The notes under the pieces were generated by a model, which was not told the origin of the DNA, made no database searches, and worked only from the letters and a program-made list of their open reading frames with translations. The translations under genes and the position numbers were made by a program. A DNA stretch of 64,000 bases. It comes from Takakia lepidozioides (lineage: Eukaryota > Streptophyta > Takakiopsida > Takakiales > Takakiaceae). Below, one piece after another: positions 24,520-37,400 of this stretch. The number at the start of each line of letters is the position of its first letter. Positions within the stretch are counted from its first letter, which is position 1. The stretch is taken from NCBI GenBank assembly GCA_030704615.1, contig CM060731.1, forward strand, positions 5,580,001 through 5,644,000, given 5' to 3'.

Positions 24520-25136
24520 ATCAGGAAGGCTTGAAAGCCGGAAATCTTGCAGTATCACCCTTCATTTTTCTTATGTCTGCATGCACTCACGTGGGTCTAA
24601 TCCATGAGGACCATCACTTCTTTAATTCCCTGAGTCGTTATCATAGCCTCACATATACAATGGAACATTTTTGCTGCACAGATGGACCTTCTTGTTGCAT
24701 GAGGAATTCCTGGTGATTTGTGAAGAGGTAGCTGATGGGCAGTTATAAAGGGAAAGCATCCTTAAGCCACAGATACAATCCCCTTATGGGCAGCTATCAA
24801 ACATCTATGCTGCAGCTGGCTGGTGTGATGAGAAACCAGATGTAAGAAATTTGATGGAGGACAGAGGTGTCGAAAAGTCCACCAAGTTCAATAATCAGGT
24901 ACATTTGTTCCGTGTTTTAGACATGCAAGCAAATGGAGGCACACTCGCTTTGTATTGCAAGATGTGGAGGAGCAAAGGCAAAAAATTCTTTGCTACCACA
25001 GTCAGCAACCAGTGAGAAACCTTCCATTGCATTTGGGCTCATCGCCCCAACCCTGGGACATCTACCCCCATCGTCAATTTTGGGCGTGTTGAGAGGCACT
25101 GCCACCAAGTTCTTTGTTTGGCAAGCGTTTCCGTTA
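24520..25136 (+). pseudogene. PPR-E-DYW gene relic
   Basis: Different frames give the successive parts of a plant PLS-class PPR protein. First a PPR repeat: FLMSACTHVGLIHEDHHFFN and TYTMEHFCC. Then the E motif: GQLSNIYAAAGWCDE and VRNLMEDRGVEKS. Then the start of a DYW domain: LQDVEEQRQKILCYHS, SEKPSIAFGLI, and a remnant of the C-x-x-CH zinc site (RHCHQ / GTATKFFV). At least three frameshifts and several stops break it, and the end of DYW (…DYW) is missing. Intact proteins bind organellar RNA and edit C to U. The relic ends at an A22-24 run (25139-25161), so a processed retrocopy is possible, but no target-site duplication was seen. Confidence 0.8.
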
Positions 25137-25138
25137 CC

Positions 25139-25161
25139 AAAAAAAAAAAAAAAAAAAAAAA
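25139..25161 (+). repeat. A-run at the end of the PPR relic
   Basis: About 23 consecutive A residues directly follow the last recognisable DYW remnant. This could be a retrocopy tail or chance slippage. Confidence 0.85.
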
Positions 25162-26090
25162 TCCAAAAACAAAGGGCCATGTGGTTTTGGCTAAAATAAT
25201 CTTAACAAAGCTCTCAAAGCTTCCTCCTCCTTTTTTGAGATAAATAATAAAGATAGATGGATGCCGGACCACTTCTAAGCTTAGTAGGAATAACAAGCCA
25301 ATGATTGTTAGTTGTATGTAGCAATAAAGTCAGAGTCAAATTTAGAATAACTTTTGACTGTTTTAATTTAGTAAGCAAGTGCTTCACATGGACTGGTTTA
25401 GCTAATAAAGTATGAATCAAATTTAGGAATGATGAATTACTAAAAACATTAATGTTATTAATATAGTATTTAGTAATATCAATTTAGTTGATACGGATTG
25501 GTCAATTAATTCTAAAGTAACTAAAAAGATGATTAAAAGATAAAAACTAAACGAGTAAAATTATCCAAGTATATGACATAAGAATGTAGAGCATTGTTTT
25601 TAACATCGATCTTTTCTTGTTGTTGTCTTGTTGTTATGTTCAATTTTTTTGAGATTGCAGGGGGATAGGAAATGTAAAAATTATGGGTTCATTTGAAAAT
25701 ATAACAAGTACATCTAACAAAAGAAAATGGATTCATGAACCGTGCATTCCATTATTGAATGGTCAATACAATGAAGAATTGGGTACTCTTAGGCTAGAAT
25801 ATGAATTTCCAAGAACTGTCCAGAGGTTGTTGTAGTCCAAGGTGTCATAAGAAACATTGCATATTAAATATTATGCATTGTCAAAAAAACATTAAATGAT
25901 AGTACTATCAGCGAGGATTACCAGAAAAAGTCAGAAGGGAGTGTAGCATGTTTTTAGAACGTGTATTATTAAAAGTCATAAGTTATATGAGGGATGTGTT
26001 TCTTTATCACAAAATAGATATCCGTTTTGTTTACCTTTCTTAGCCATCTTCCTTTGTGTCCTACCAAGAGTTTTTTAAAGATGTTTATTG

Positions 26091-26310
26091 GCTCCTCTTT
26101 ATTCTAAAGAAGAGACTACGCAATCGCTAAGTCCCTGTTGTGCCTTCCCAAGGTGCCACCTCAACTCCTTTGCTGAAAACTGCTTCATGTGCCTCCAAGG
26201 TAATATCTCACTTATTGAACAATTTATGAAGAATAAATTGATGAATTCTCAAGTTTATTATGGATGAAAGTAGATTTTACTATTTACAAAAGAGGAGCCA
26301 TACGCGACTA
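26091..26310. mobile_element. Nested MITE-like insertion in the foldback left arm
   Basis: Relative to the opposite arm, about 220 extra bases follow GTTTATT at 26090, and GTTTATT is repeated right after them. This fits a 7-bp target-site duplication. The insert begins GGCTCCTCTTT and carries the reverse complement AAAGAGGAGCC near its right end. No coding capacity is seen. Confidence 0.65.
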
Positions 26311-26406
26311 GCGGTTTATTAGTTAGTGATGTACCAGTCAACTCTATAAGTGAATTTCGAAATGTTGTCTCTTACGCTTTGTCTCATATCTCTTCATTAA
26401 GATGTA

Positions 26407-26475
26407 GAGAGAGAAGACTCCGGCCAGCAAAGGACCAACATAACTAAGAGCCACTTCACCTTGCAGCTACTGCCC
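26407..26475. mobile_element. 69-bp insertion flanked by a 15-bp direct repeat
   Basis: CTTCATTAAGATGTA occurs at 26392-26406 and again at 26476-26490. The 69 bases between, plus one repeat copy, are absent from the corresponding place in the right arm. A 15-bp duplication is typical of LINE-driven insertion of a short RNA. I could not identify the inserted sequence. Confidence 0.6.
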
Positions 26476-28813
26476 CTTCATTAAGATGTAAATTATATAA
26501 TAATGAAATGTATAATTACTAAAAGATCTACTGGTATGGTTGGGTTAGTCAGGAGGCTACGGAGCGATATAGATATTTATATAGTATATAGTATTGTTCC
26601 CAAAGATGGCAAAAGTGTTCTTCCATACTGGTTACATATATTGAGACAAAAGATACGTGGAAGGCTTATATGTCAAAAGCATTTTGACCACCATTTTGCG
26701 TTTGATGAAAATGTTATTTGGTGTGAAGATTCTCATGTAAATGTGTTCGAAGATTTTGGAGAAAATGAGGTACATTTAATATACTTGCGAAATATGTTGG
26801 AGCGATAGATGTTCGTGTCTTAAAATTTGCTTATTTTCTCTTAGCACCTTATAGAGGACAGAGTGGATCAAATACAATACGGGGGCTAGTGAGTTAAAAA
26901 GTCATGGGTATACATTTTCTGCTAATATAGGTGCAAGGTTTGATAGATATACAAGTTGCTGAATATCAAGCATAGAAGAGGTGTCATTTCGTGATGTAGG
27001 CAAAACAATTGCAAGTAATATTTGGAAAGAAATTCAAAAAATATATCCGTTGTTTATTCCCAAATTGTTTTAGGCTCAAATTCGATTCGTACTCCAGTTT
27101 CAAACTAGGGGTTAATTTTACTAAACAACAATCTGGGAATAAACATCGGATATTTCTTTTGAATTCCTCTCCAAATATTACTTACAATTGTACTGCTTAA
27201 ATTACGAAATGACACTTCTTATGTGCTTCAAATCCGACAACTTGTATATCTATCAGTGCTTCCATCCGTATTAGTTGAGCACATGTACCCATGACTTTTC
27301 GACTCACTAGGCGTCTTGTATTTGATCCACTCCGTCTTCTGTAAGGTGCTAAGAGAAAATATGAACGCATTTCAAATTGTAAAACACGAACATCTATCGC
27401 TTCCAACATATTTCGCAAGTATATTAAGTGTACCCCCTTTTCTTCAAAATCTTTGATCTTTCACGTGAGAATCTTCACACCATATAGCATTTTTATCCAA
27501 CGCCACAATAAATGACGTCGTGGTCAGATATGGTTTTGAAATATAAGCCTTCAACATATCTTTTGTCTCAATATGTAATCACTATGGAAGAACACCTTTT
27601 CCATCTTTAGGAAGACTACTATATACTACATGAATGTCCTCAGTAGTCATAGCTTCCTAACTAATCCAACCACACCAGTAAATCCTTTAGTAATTATACA
27701 TTTCACAACTATATAATCTACATGTTTTTGAAGATATTTCTGAGACAAAGCGTGAGAGACAACATTTCAAAATTCACTTGTAGAGTTGACTGGTTCATCA
27801 TTAATTAATAAACATATTAAGTAAATTCTTGTGTGGGACTCAAAGGAAGATGGCCATAGAGAGAAGGGAAATAAAACGGACAACTGTTTTCTTATAGAGA
27901 AACCGGTCTCTCACATCTATTTCTCCATAAGAATACACGTTCTAAAGACACACTCCTTTCTGACTTTTGGAAAACCTCGCTGATGGTACTATCACTTAAT
28001 GTTTTTGACAAGATATAACATTTAATATGCAATGTTTCTTGTGACACCTTGGATTATAACAATATGCAGTTCCTAGAATTCTTATTCTAGCCTAGTAGTT
28101 CCCCGTTCTTCAATGTATTGACCAATCAATAATGAAATGCACGAATCCACTCTTTTTTGTTTTAGATGTACTTTATAACATAGGGACGTGGGAGGGGGAG
28201 AACACGCCATAGTGCAACAAAGTTTGGTCACAGCCTATAACCGTGTACTGTAACTTAAGTAGTAGGGCTTGGTGGCTTTCTTGCTGTTTATCCAGGGGAT
28301 GATGGTCTTGTGTCTTGTTTGGTGAAGCCATCCACTCTTTATCAGAAAGTGTGAACGAATGTGTCCACCTTCCAAACAGAAGGGAGTGAAGTGGGCACTG
28401 GGCACCATAAGTTGCAGTTGCTTGAGCAGAGTCTTCCTTCTTTTTTGAGTGTGGACAATGGTGTAAAGAAAGTCTGCAACCTTGAGGATACTATTCTCCA
28501 TGAAAAAGAATACCCTTCATGCATACAGTAATGTTGTTCACTTTGTGTTTGTCTTTTCTTCACTCCTTGCAAGTTTGTAACTATCGCAGTTGTGCTTGAT
28601 CACTGCTCGTTCCCTCTCAGAAGTTCATTCCATGATCATCGGAAATTTCGGCAGGCTTCAACAACAGAGGCTACTAGAAAAGGGTTTTATTTGGGAGGGG
28701 AGGATTGGCCGAGTTTGTTGTCCTGTTGCCCTCATCTCGAACTATTCTCTTCCTGTGAAGCTACTATGTCGGAACAAACCTTCTGGCATCATCGCACGCG
28801 ATGAAATGAAACA

Positions 28814-31800
28814 ATGAAGTTCACAACGAGTGTGGGATGGGGGGAGCATGGCAAGGGGCCCGCCTGCCATTTGCTGGAAATTTGTCAAGCTCGGCTTCTG
28901 CTAGAGTGCCCTCTGGACCTGTCTGCTCTGTCACTATTCCTTCCCACCTTCTTGCCCACGCACAGGGGCAGCCCAGCGCCCTCCCCTTGTCTCAAATCTA
29001 GTGTCAAAAATGCAGGGATCATATCACATTTATCTGGGCACCGAAGGAAAGAGGAGTTGGTGGGCGATGGCGAACGGGGCCCGTCTTCATCAACCAAACG
29101 CCAGTGCGTGACAAAACTCGCACAGGGGTCTGAAAAATCTGGAGGAAAGAGCGGTGTGCTAAGTCCTCCATTCCGAGAATTGGGAGGTCACGTGCTGATT
29201 GATGGAGAGCCGTGGTACAGGACTGCGGAGCTGGGGCTTGTGGATGTGGCACTTTTGGATGCCGTCATTATCTCCAATCCGACAGGAATGCTAGGCTTAC
29301 CATTCCTCACTCGGAACCCAGATTTTTCTGCCAAGGTGACATTCTTCTAGTTTTGTGATTGTTTAGAAAAGGAGGAAATGAGATGGAATCGCTGCCTGAC
29401 TACGCCTGCCGATTGGAATGACCACTTGAGGAACCTAATTGTGCAGATTTTGACCATAACCCATTTAAAACTCTGGCATACAGATTTATGTGACGGAGGC
29501 AACGGCCAAGATTGGGCAGCTGATGATGGAGGAGCTGGTGGCCATGCATGCAGAGTTTGTCCAAATCTATGGAAGGCCCAGAGCTGTACCTTCTTGGTTG
29601 GACCTCTCTGTGCTTACCACATTGCCGGAAGCTGTGAGAAACCGACTTGTTGGTAAAAGTGGAGCTGGCAGAGCAAATTGGCATCCCCTCTACAGGTTGT
29701 TAATACATACTCCTTGGTTTCCTTCCTTTCGCTTTTTGCTTCCTACCAATTTCAAAATAACACATGGACTGGTGGGTTGGGTGGGGAACATGTGAACAGC
29801 AAAGCAGACATCAGACATTGCATGACAAAGGTGCATTGCCTGCGATATGGTGAACAGGTCAACATGGATGGTTGTTTGCAAATCAGGCCCTCAAGCTCTG
29901 GACTGGGCATCGGAGCTTCCAACTGGTCTATCTTAGGGGCCAGGCGAAATGTTGCCTACGTAGCTGCATCTCTATCAACCCCAAACCATGCGATGGCATT
30001 GGATATTTCTGCACTTAAAGGATGTCAAACACTTCTCTTTTGTGATGTTGAAGCTTCAGATGAATCATCAGCAACCACTGAAGTAAAAGTAGGCATGGAA
30101 GGCAGAGAGATTGAGGCTAAGGCTGGAGAAATTTTGCGAGGAGAGGGTGGAGCACAAGGATCTGAGAATCCTGTGCCAGCTAGGCAGTCATCCACTGGTT
30201 CGGCCGGTTCCCAAAGACTGACAACAGCAACCAGCGGGGGGTCATCTTCAAATCCACTCCGTGCAGGGCCATCAAGTGGCAGTGTCGTGGTGGCCCAGAA
30301 GCCTCCCTCAGTGAGTGGGGCTCCCTCAGTGATGTCAAGTGAGAAAGGAGGGAAGGGGTCCAGCAGTGAAGGAGGGGGTGCTATGCGGCCAGATACAGCA
30401 AGTCCAGATGTGAGAACCGAGGTGGCATCACTATGCAAAGCAGCAGTTGAGACCACTAAGAGGGGTGGCTCTGTGCTGATCCCAGTGAGTCCCTTTGGAG
30501 TTCTGCTGGAACTTCTGGAGGAGATGGCTGTGCATCTAGGTTCTGCCAATCTGGCGTATGTTCCTCTTTTCCTCTAATATTCGCTCTTTAGCATGTGCTG
30601 TCTTTAGACGCTAATCACTTGATGTTTTGTGCTTTGATGAGTAGCATACGACTTTAAATCAGTTGGATTTAGGTTAGGAATCATGGTGTATTCAGGTTTG
30701 GTGTGGAATTTTTCCTGATACTCTCTTCTGTGTCCTGCCCCCACCTGCCCCCTCCCCTTTCCTAACCTTAATACTGAGGTGAGCAGGCACATTCCGATGC
30801 TCTATATATCCCCTGGGGCTGAGGAGATGTTGGCATATGGCAATACTGTTCCTGAGTGGCTTTGCCTATCTCGACAAGATAAGGTGAGATCAGCTGAAGT
30901 CGCCCTCTCCTGAAACCTAGTATTTTGTATCTTGACAACGCCTTCATAATAATCAATCTATTTTCAGCCTTTGATTCGGAGTGTGATAGAAAAGAACAGA
31001 GTACTGGTGAACAGATGTGTTGGAGGGGAGACCAAGGGGAAGTTACTGGACTTCGCTTGCTGTAGCCTTGTGGCCATAGACCACTGGATGGAGCAGAAAG
31101 TTTGGGAGGGAGCAGGGAAAGGGAAGAGAGCAAGATAGTACTGAGTTGGCAGGGCAGCTGTATGCAGGGGAGCCTCTGTTTGGTTACGTGGACCTGATCC
31201 GGGAGGAACGATTGTGCTATTTTCCAGCACTCTATTCTCCAGACCTGCTGTAAGCTGATTTGCTCTCCTGCATTGCTAAAAATCTGGAGGATTGAAAAAG
31301 AAAATCAGCCGCAACTCTGAATGCTCGCTAAATACTATCCATGCCTTCAATACCTCAGGAAGTACATATGGAGGGGATCTTTTCATCAGGGAATTTGCAC
31401 CTTCTGGTTGCAGTCGCTAGGTGTTAGGCAAGCAGTACTTTTCTTCTGTATTCTGTCCTGCTATGTACGGGCTTCAAGCCCTCCTTTAGGCCCTAAATGG
31501 ACGGGATGAGATGCTGTACCTCCCCTGAATCTATTTCTTTCAGACAAAATCCATCCATCGATCTACATGATGCTCAGGGTAAGACTCTGGGTTATACTCT
31601 TATTCCTGTCGAGCTTAGACCACTATTGCTTGGACAGGCACTAGTTTCTGGAGCACTTATTACCCTTTTGACTGATTGCTTAGCTAATAGCTTTTAATTT
31701 TGTGGAATCATGGTCCCTTTGGCAGGAGTACATGGCAAGAGCCTTGTATAGTGTTTGCAGCACACAGCAGTTTGCGGATTGGACCGGCAGTGCAGCTTCT

Positions 31801-33049
31801 CAATCGCTGGTCCCACAACTCCCTCTGCTTGCTCATCCTCACCGAGGTTCTCTACAGAGACATCTGGCAACCTACGTTACGTGTGCCTTCACTAGTTTCG
31901 TATGTCAGTTCAGTATGTCTCATTCCTGCATTGATGGTGAAAATAAACTGCTTTAACCCTCTGATCTAATGTTGATGGGCTTTGTTCTTGTCACAGTCGA
32001 ACCTTGACAGGCAACTTTCTCTCGCACCATTTCAGCCACTGGCAATTCAAGTCCTGGAGCTGCCTGTCCACTCAAGGCTGAGGTCAGCATCCACTGTACT
32101 CTCTCTGTATCAGTAGTTCTTGGTTTGTTCTACTTTGTCGTCCCATGAGCCTGCCCATGGCCGTGTGTTGACGGTATAAGCTTTCCTCTTTCTTTCTTTC
32201 TTTCTCTCTTTCACATTTGGCTTCTGTTGACAACTTACGGCCGAATTGCTGTGCCTGCTACATTGACAGCCCAAAGGAAGCGGCATCTATCATACAAGAA
32301 TTGGAGTCAAGAGTCACCTTGGTGAGTCCCAAAACAGGTGTTTTTCTTTTGTTCTTCATCTGCTCTTCTTACACTAGATTATCACTTCTGGGCTCTCAGC
32401 GGTGCTTGCTCCTCTTCAAGATGTTGCAGATACTAACTTCACTGTTATGAACTTGTCACCACAACAGGTACCAGAGTTCCTCCTAAGCAGACTGGAAGCA
32501 ACGCATGACACAAATACAGATATAAAGTCTAGACTCACTTATAGGATGGGTCAGGTCCTTCGAGTGCCTAACTTCGAGAACGAGTTGGAAGTTGACATGT
32601 CAGCAGAACTAGCACTCCAAGTTCAACCGAAACCTGTAAAGCCAAGCAAGGTGGCAGCAGCTTTTCTCCACGCAGACCTGTGTATTAAGGATGGGCTATG
32701 GTCACTGGAAGTCCCGAGTCCTGTCAAGTTTCCAGGGGATCCATTACTAGGGTTACACAGCTATCACTGGGGCCAAGTAAATGTGGACGCCCTGTTGACA
32801 GCATTAAAAGATCGGGGTCTGTTTGATGTATATCTGCGAGAGCCTGCAAGCAGGGATTCCTCTGTGGAAATTGACGACTGTGTGGCAGAAAAGGTGCAAA
32901 CTGAGGTGAAGAGCACTGTAGTAGAAATTCTCAATCCTTCTCATGCCTGGATAGAGGTTCGACCAAATGGTAGCCACATCAAAGCTGAGGAACCCTCTCT
33001 CCGGCGGCTTGTTGCGGAAGCAGTCAAAAGTGTTTTGCATGGGCTTTAA
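28814..33049 (+). CDS. INTS9: Integrator complex subunit 9 (INTS9-like), 9 exons, 869 aa
   Basis: Exons: 28814-29335, 29484-29695, 29800-30555, 30787-30883, 31158-31249, 31726-31846, 31997-32082, 32270-32321, 32378-33049. All borders are GT-AG, phases fit, and the total is 2610 nt with TAA. INTS9 is the inactive metallo-beta-lactamase/beta-CASP partner of the INTS11 endonuclease in the nuclear Integrator complex, which cleaves nascent snRNAs. The N-terminal MBL part reads CHLLEICQARLLLECPLDLS and DAVIISNPTGMLGLPFL; the zinc-binding HxHxDH is absent, as expected of INTS9. Next come IYVTEATAKIGQLMMEELVA, a long Ser/Gly-rich insertion (about residues 340-460), the beta-CASP block SVLIPVSPFGVLLELLEEM, then STWQEPCIVFAAHSSLRIGP and a C-terminal dimerisation region. 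It is longer than angiosperm versions (about 700 aa), largely through that insertion. The exon 5-6 join is the least certain. Confidence 0.88.
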
Positions 33050-33059
33050 GTGATTCATA

Positions 33060-34480
33060 TACACCTACTATCCAACCATCTGCCCTCAACTCTTTGTGAA
33101 TTATGTGCACCAGTTTTTCACCTGCCAAAAATCCTCACATTTTACTGCTCTCAGAAGGTATATACTCTGAACATATCTAAATGCAAAAGACAGGGGGACA
33201 AGTATCTAAACTGGCAAGCTGTAACACAAGAACTTGGAAATGAACTGCTCCACATATGTTATGGTTTTCGAGTTTAGTTGTCTATAAGTAACCTGCAGGG
33301 TACAGTCTCCCACTAGTGTCAAAGAAAGTTTACATTAAAGAGATTTTATCCATTCTTCGACTTTCCAAGCTTTAATCTCTACTCTGGATGGAGTTTGGTG
33401 GCTGAGACTCCTTTTAGAGCTGATTGTCTAAATCAATAGATCCCAATCCTACCTGATGCATAACACTTTCTTTGGCAGCTTTTTGTGAAGATTAGTCAGA
33501 GGGAGACAAAACAAGGAAGAGTTCCAATGCCTAAGTAAGACCCAAAGGAATACCAAATGTACACGAGATAGATTGTCTACACAACTATCTTGTCCCTGTA
33601 ACCAAATACATCCTCCTGCATAATCAATGTTGATACCCTACAAATTCACTAAACCCTACAAAGGCCAGGACTCAAGGTCAAAAGCATCATAAGATTGGAC
33701 AGATATGGGTAAAATGGAAAGTCAACAGATGTGAGTACACCAAATGAGGACAATTCTGGAGGAGCAGACCAGTTCCTTAGGTGAGGGCATCAGATGTTCA
33801 ATACCTCTTTAGACTAGAAAGGACAAATTTGTACATTTCAACAGGATTGCCCGTGGACATTTCTTGAATACAGTACATGCTCAGTCTTCACTTGAAAGAA
33901 ACTTGACTGCGGTTGTTGATCAAGGCCCAATAACCAATAATACATCAAGTAAGAAAGTGGAACTCTGAACATTTGTTATTATACAACCGGGTGTCCTACC
34001 ATGAGAAAGCCCAAACACCCCCTTCATACCACACATTCTGTCTGCAGGCCAAACATCCTGCCAATGAATGTGTTTTTTCTCAAGACTCTTCTATGTCTGC
34101 ACCCTAGTGTTTCATCTAATCAAGCCCCCATCCCATTATCAGTTGGGGGCATACCTGTTGCTGTGAGTAGATTGTCCCAAGAAGCCCTCAAAATCTTTGT
34201 GGCTCCCTTTTACTCCCTCTAAACAACAATTCTACCAAACTTTGCTAGTTCATGACTTCTATACAGGCCTTTACCATGGCCTATCCCACTGCTTTTGGCA
34301 AACTTACCATCCTGCGAGCCAATACTTGTACAGGGGCCTCAAACCCAAACATTGTTTTCCACTCTTTCTTTGCTCAAAACCCCATCCTTGCTTCACACCC
34401 TTTTGTCCATTTTAGTGATGCAGAGAAGCAGACAGCTGGTTTCCTTGATCCATCTCACTTCTCCACCTTTACCGACTAAC
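33060..34480. other. Gap between convergent INTS9 and RopGAP genes
   Basis: The gap should hold both 3' UTRs. Plus-strand frames over 34001-34480 are short and lack domains or exon signals. I see no RNA gene or element. Confidence 0.5.
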
Positions 34481-34491
34481 AATGCATCTGA

Positions 34492-37400
34492 TCACCATGC
34501 TTCAACCCGTTCATTATGGTGGTCGATTGTGTTTACCATGCGACCATTCTTGACCTTTGCTTTGTTGCTGCGCTTAGATGGGAGCAACAGACGGTGGGCA
34601 TACTGGTCATAATCCACTTTGGCATCTTCCCGCTGCACAGAACTGTGACGTTCATGACCATTGAGGAGCACACCCCCATAGTCATTGTCTGGCTCGTCAG
34701 CATCAGGAGTTTCTGGACCCAAGGGTGCTGGTCCATGCTCCAAGAGTGCCTCTTGACGGCCCTTCAGTGTGCGGAGGATAAGAGTTTTGAGAAGGTTCAT
34801 GACTTGAACAGCATGCATCAGAGCTGTCAGTGGGTCGGCCATCTGGAGCAACAAATTAGCACAATGAGGCAAAAGATAGTATGGCAGGGTTTCTTAAGGA
34901 AGCATCCCCAAGATTCGAGATGACAACATCTCAAAAGATCGGAAAGCTAGACACATGATGTCCAAGGGCTGGAAGAGACCAAGAAAACTAGAACCATCAA
35001 AAGCAAAGGATGGAGTGAAAAGGACTGGAAGCTAGACCCTATGAAAGGACGGGTGCCAAAGGACTGGAAGAGGACAAGCAACCAAGAAAACTAGAAGCCA
35101 GAGGCATTTTGATACATCCCTGTTGTTGGAGACACGGCCAAGAGGCTTCAGAGAAATTTCCATAAAAATCGCATCAGACACAGAGATGGGAAGTTGATAC
35201 CAAGGTAGGTGATGGCTGCAAAAACCTACCTGAGTCATATTGGGAGCAAAGACCATGGCAATGTTACGAGAATTCATCTTGTTAGTGACCTCCTCCTGCA
35301 CGACATCAGCCATCAAATTGACAGCCCAGTCTAGCAATGCAGCTTGTGTGGGAGGCAGCAGCTTCACGAGAGCCACACTCTCCTCCTCTGTGTGGCATGA
35401 CAAGACCTGCTCTGGGGTCAATGCATCCAATATTCCTTGAGGAAGCTCCCGAAACCATGCCTGCAGAAAATCCCATATCAACCATGTTGGTTCAGCCTAC
35501 TTTAGAATTTTAGACTTGGAGTACCATGTGCCTGAACTAAGGGTGTGAATTTATTGGCTCTGTCCTGCAAGGGATAGAGGCATTGTGGAGACATCTTGCC
35601 TAGGGGGAGAACTAGGCTTATCCATTAATGGAGGGTTGATGGGCATGATTCATGAAGCCATGGAAAAAGTATAAAACAAGGGATAGAGGCATTGTGGAGA
35701 TATCTTTCCTAGGGGGAGAACTAGGCTTATCCATCAAGCCTAGTCTATGGAGGGTTGATGGGCATGATTCATGAAGCCGTGGAGAAAGTATAAAACAACA
35801 ACCCCAAAATCACCGAAGGAAAGAGCAAGGACAGAGCCTCTTGTGGCGGAGCCGCTTGTTATTTTCCCTCTTTGCTCTCATTGACTGCATCAAAGAGCAC
35901 AAAACACTAACCTTGATGAGGCCAGCAAGGCAGTGGAGGTCAATATCTAAGGGCACAATGCCCTTGTTGAGTTGGTCCCTCACATGTTCTTCATGGCTGT
36001 TTTCTGCATTAATCCTGAAGATGCCCTCAACCTGCAAAAGTGCACAGTTCCTCAGGTAAGATTTTATGCTGCAACTTTTCTCCAACTCCAAACGCAAACA
36101 ACCAGGGGACAACAGCAGCTATTGTCCCTGCTTAGGCACCCGCAGTCAATTCAAGGGAAAGGGATATTAAAGTGAACCTTCAAGCCTCCTTGGTAATAGA
36201 GTCGCTCCTGCATAAGAAGAAGGATGGTGGGGACACTATTGCCTCTGGCATCGTACGCGCATTGCATCGACTCTGCCGACACTCCAAACACACTTTGACT
36301 GCCATACCATGCATGCACATGAACTATATTAGATTTATCATTCTGTTGCATCAAGAATGCAGCAAATAAACTCTCGATTGCACAAAAGACAATTATGACC
36401 TTCTTTTTGCAACAGATCGCCACTTCCATGAGCCTCATACTTATTGATAGCTCCAAAAGTGTTCAGCCCCAATCTACCAGGTTAGACATGACCTTAGAAC
36501 AGGGGACTACACCCTTACGTGAAAGAAACGAAAAGTTAGAGGAAGGTAGAAGACAAGGCTCTTCAAGGGGATCAAAGGGGAGCTACTACCTTGCACATAA
36601 TTATAAGAGTAGCCTAGCTTATAGAAACTGTACACCAACACGTGTTCCATGCTCCAAAGGTAGTAATAGACAGGTGTGATGGTGTCTGTATTCAACGCAG
36701 AGATACATGTATAGCTAGAAGAGCAAGGGGAAGGAGAATGTACACTGGGCACTGGGCATCCTCACATGGCTATATAGAATATACTTGGATGCACTCCATA
36801 TTGGAGCTCTCCCTTCTTTTGGATTGTCATGCACAATGACAGAAAATATCTTGCTGAAACCAACCAAACTACAGAAGCATTTGACAGAAAATTCATATCT
36901 TGCACTTTAACCCCTCACAATCAAACTATTAAGGAAACTAAGGAAACAGGCTTTCTCAGCACGACCACTGGCGCTCTTGCTGTCCCGGTGGCACTGTTCC
37001 ATGCTCTCATGCACAAGACACTGTAGACCTAATTTTCCTAGTCGTAGCGAAGAGGCAAGACAGAAGAAATGGAGGGGAGAAAACCTGGCACTGGGCACCC
37101 GCCGTGGAATCTCAACCTCAAATTCTTCAGGTAGGCCAAGAAAACCATTGTAACGATCGAAAGTGACATGGGCAACGTGCTGGACATCAGTCGGCCAGCC
37201 AATATCCATTGTGTTCTCCTCCTGCGCTGCATGGCAAGAAGCCACTAATGAGCGCCTTACTGTAGCCAATAAGAGCGCCACCATCGAAAGCTGAGCCCTT
37301 TCCCTCTCTTGCTCGTCGCTATGCCGGTATGATCCCGGCTCGCCCCACCTTCCGCGGGTGATTCGGTACTCAGGACCGGCTGTGCTCTCACACGCTTCAT

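Larger units (their letters stand above)
25700..28175. repeat. Giant inverted repeat (foldback), arms 1.06 and 1.37 kb
   Basis: The left arm (about 25700-27074) is the reverse complement of the right arm (about 27118-28175) with moderate divergence. The spacer is about 45 bp (27075-27117). Paired landmarks include AAGTACATCTAA near both outer ends, ATCAGCGAGG, AACATTGCATATTAAAT, CAGTCAACTCTA, CTTGCGAAATATGTTGGA and TTTATTCCCA next to the spacer. The left arm is longer because it carries two later insertions (26091-26310 and 26407-26475). Each arm keeps coding-like pieces, for example KDGKSVLPYWLHILRQK and VIWCEDSHVNV in the left arm. No family was recognised. It may be a foldback transposon, a TIR element with very long ends, or an inverted duplication. 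Confidence 0.88.

Noticed and set aside
30968-31137. Open plus frame PLIRSVIEKNRVLVNRCVGG as an extra INTS9 exon
   Set aside because: Skipping it and splicing to CTG TAT GCA (31158) gives RQDK-LYAGEPLFGYVDL, which keeps the conserved family order and phase; the open frame is intronic.
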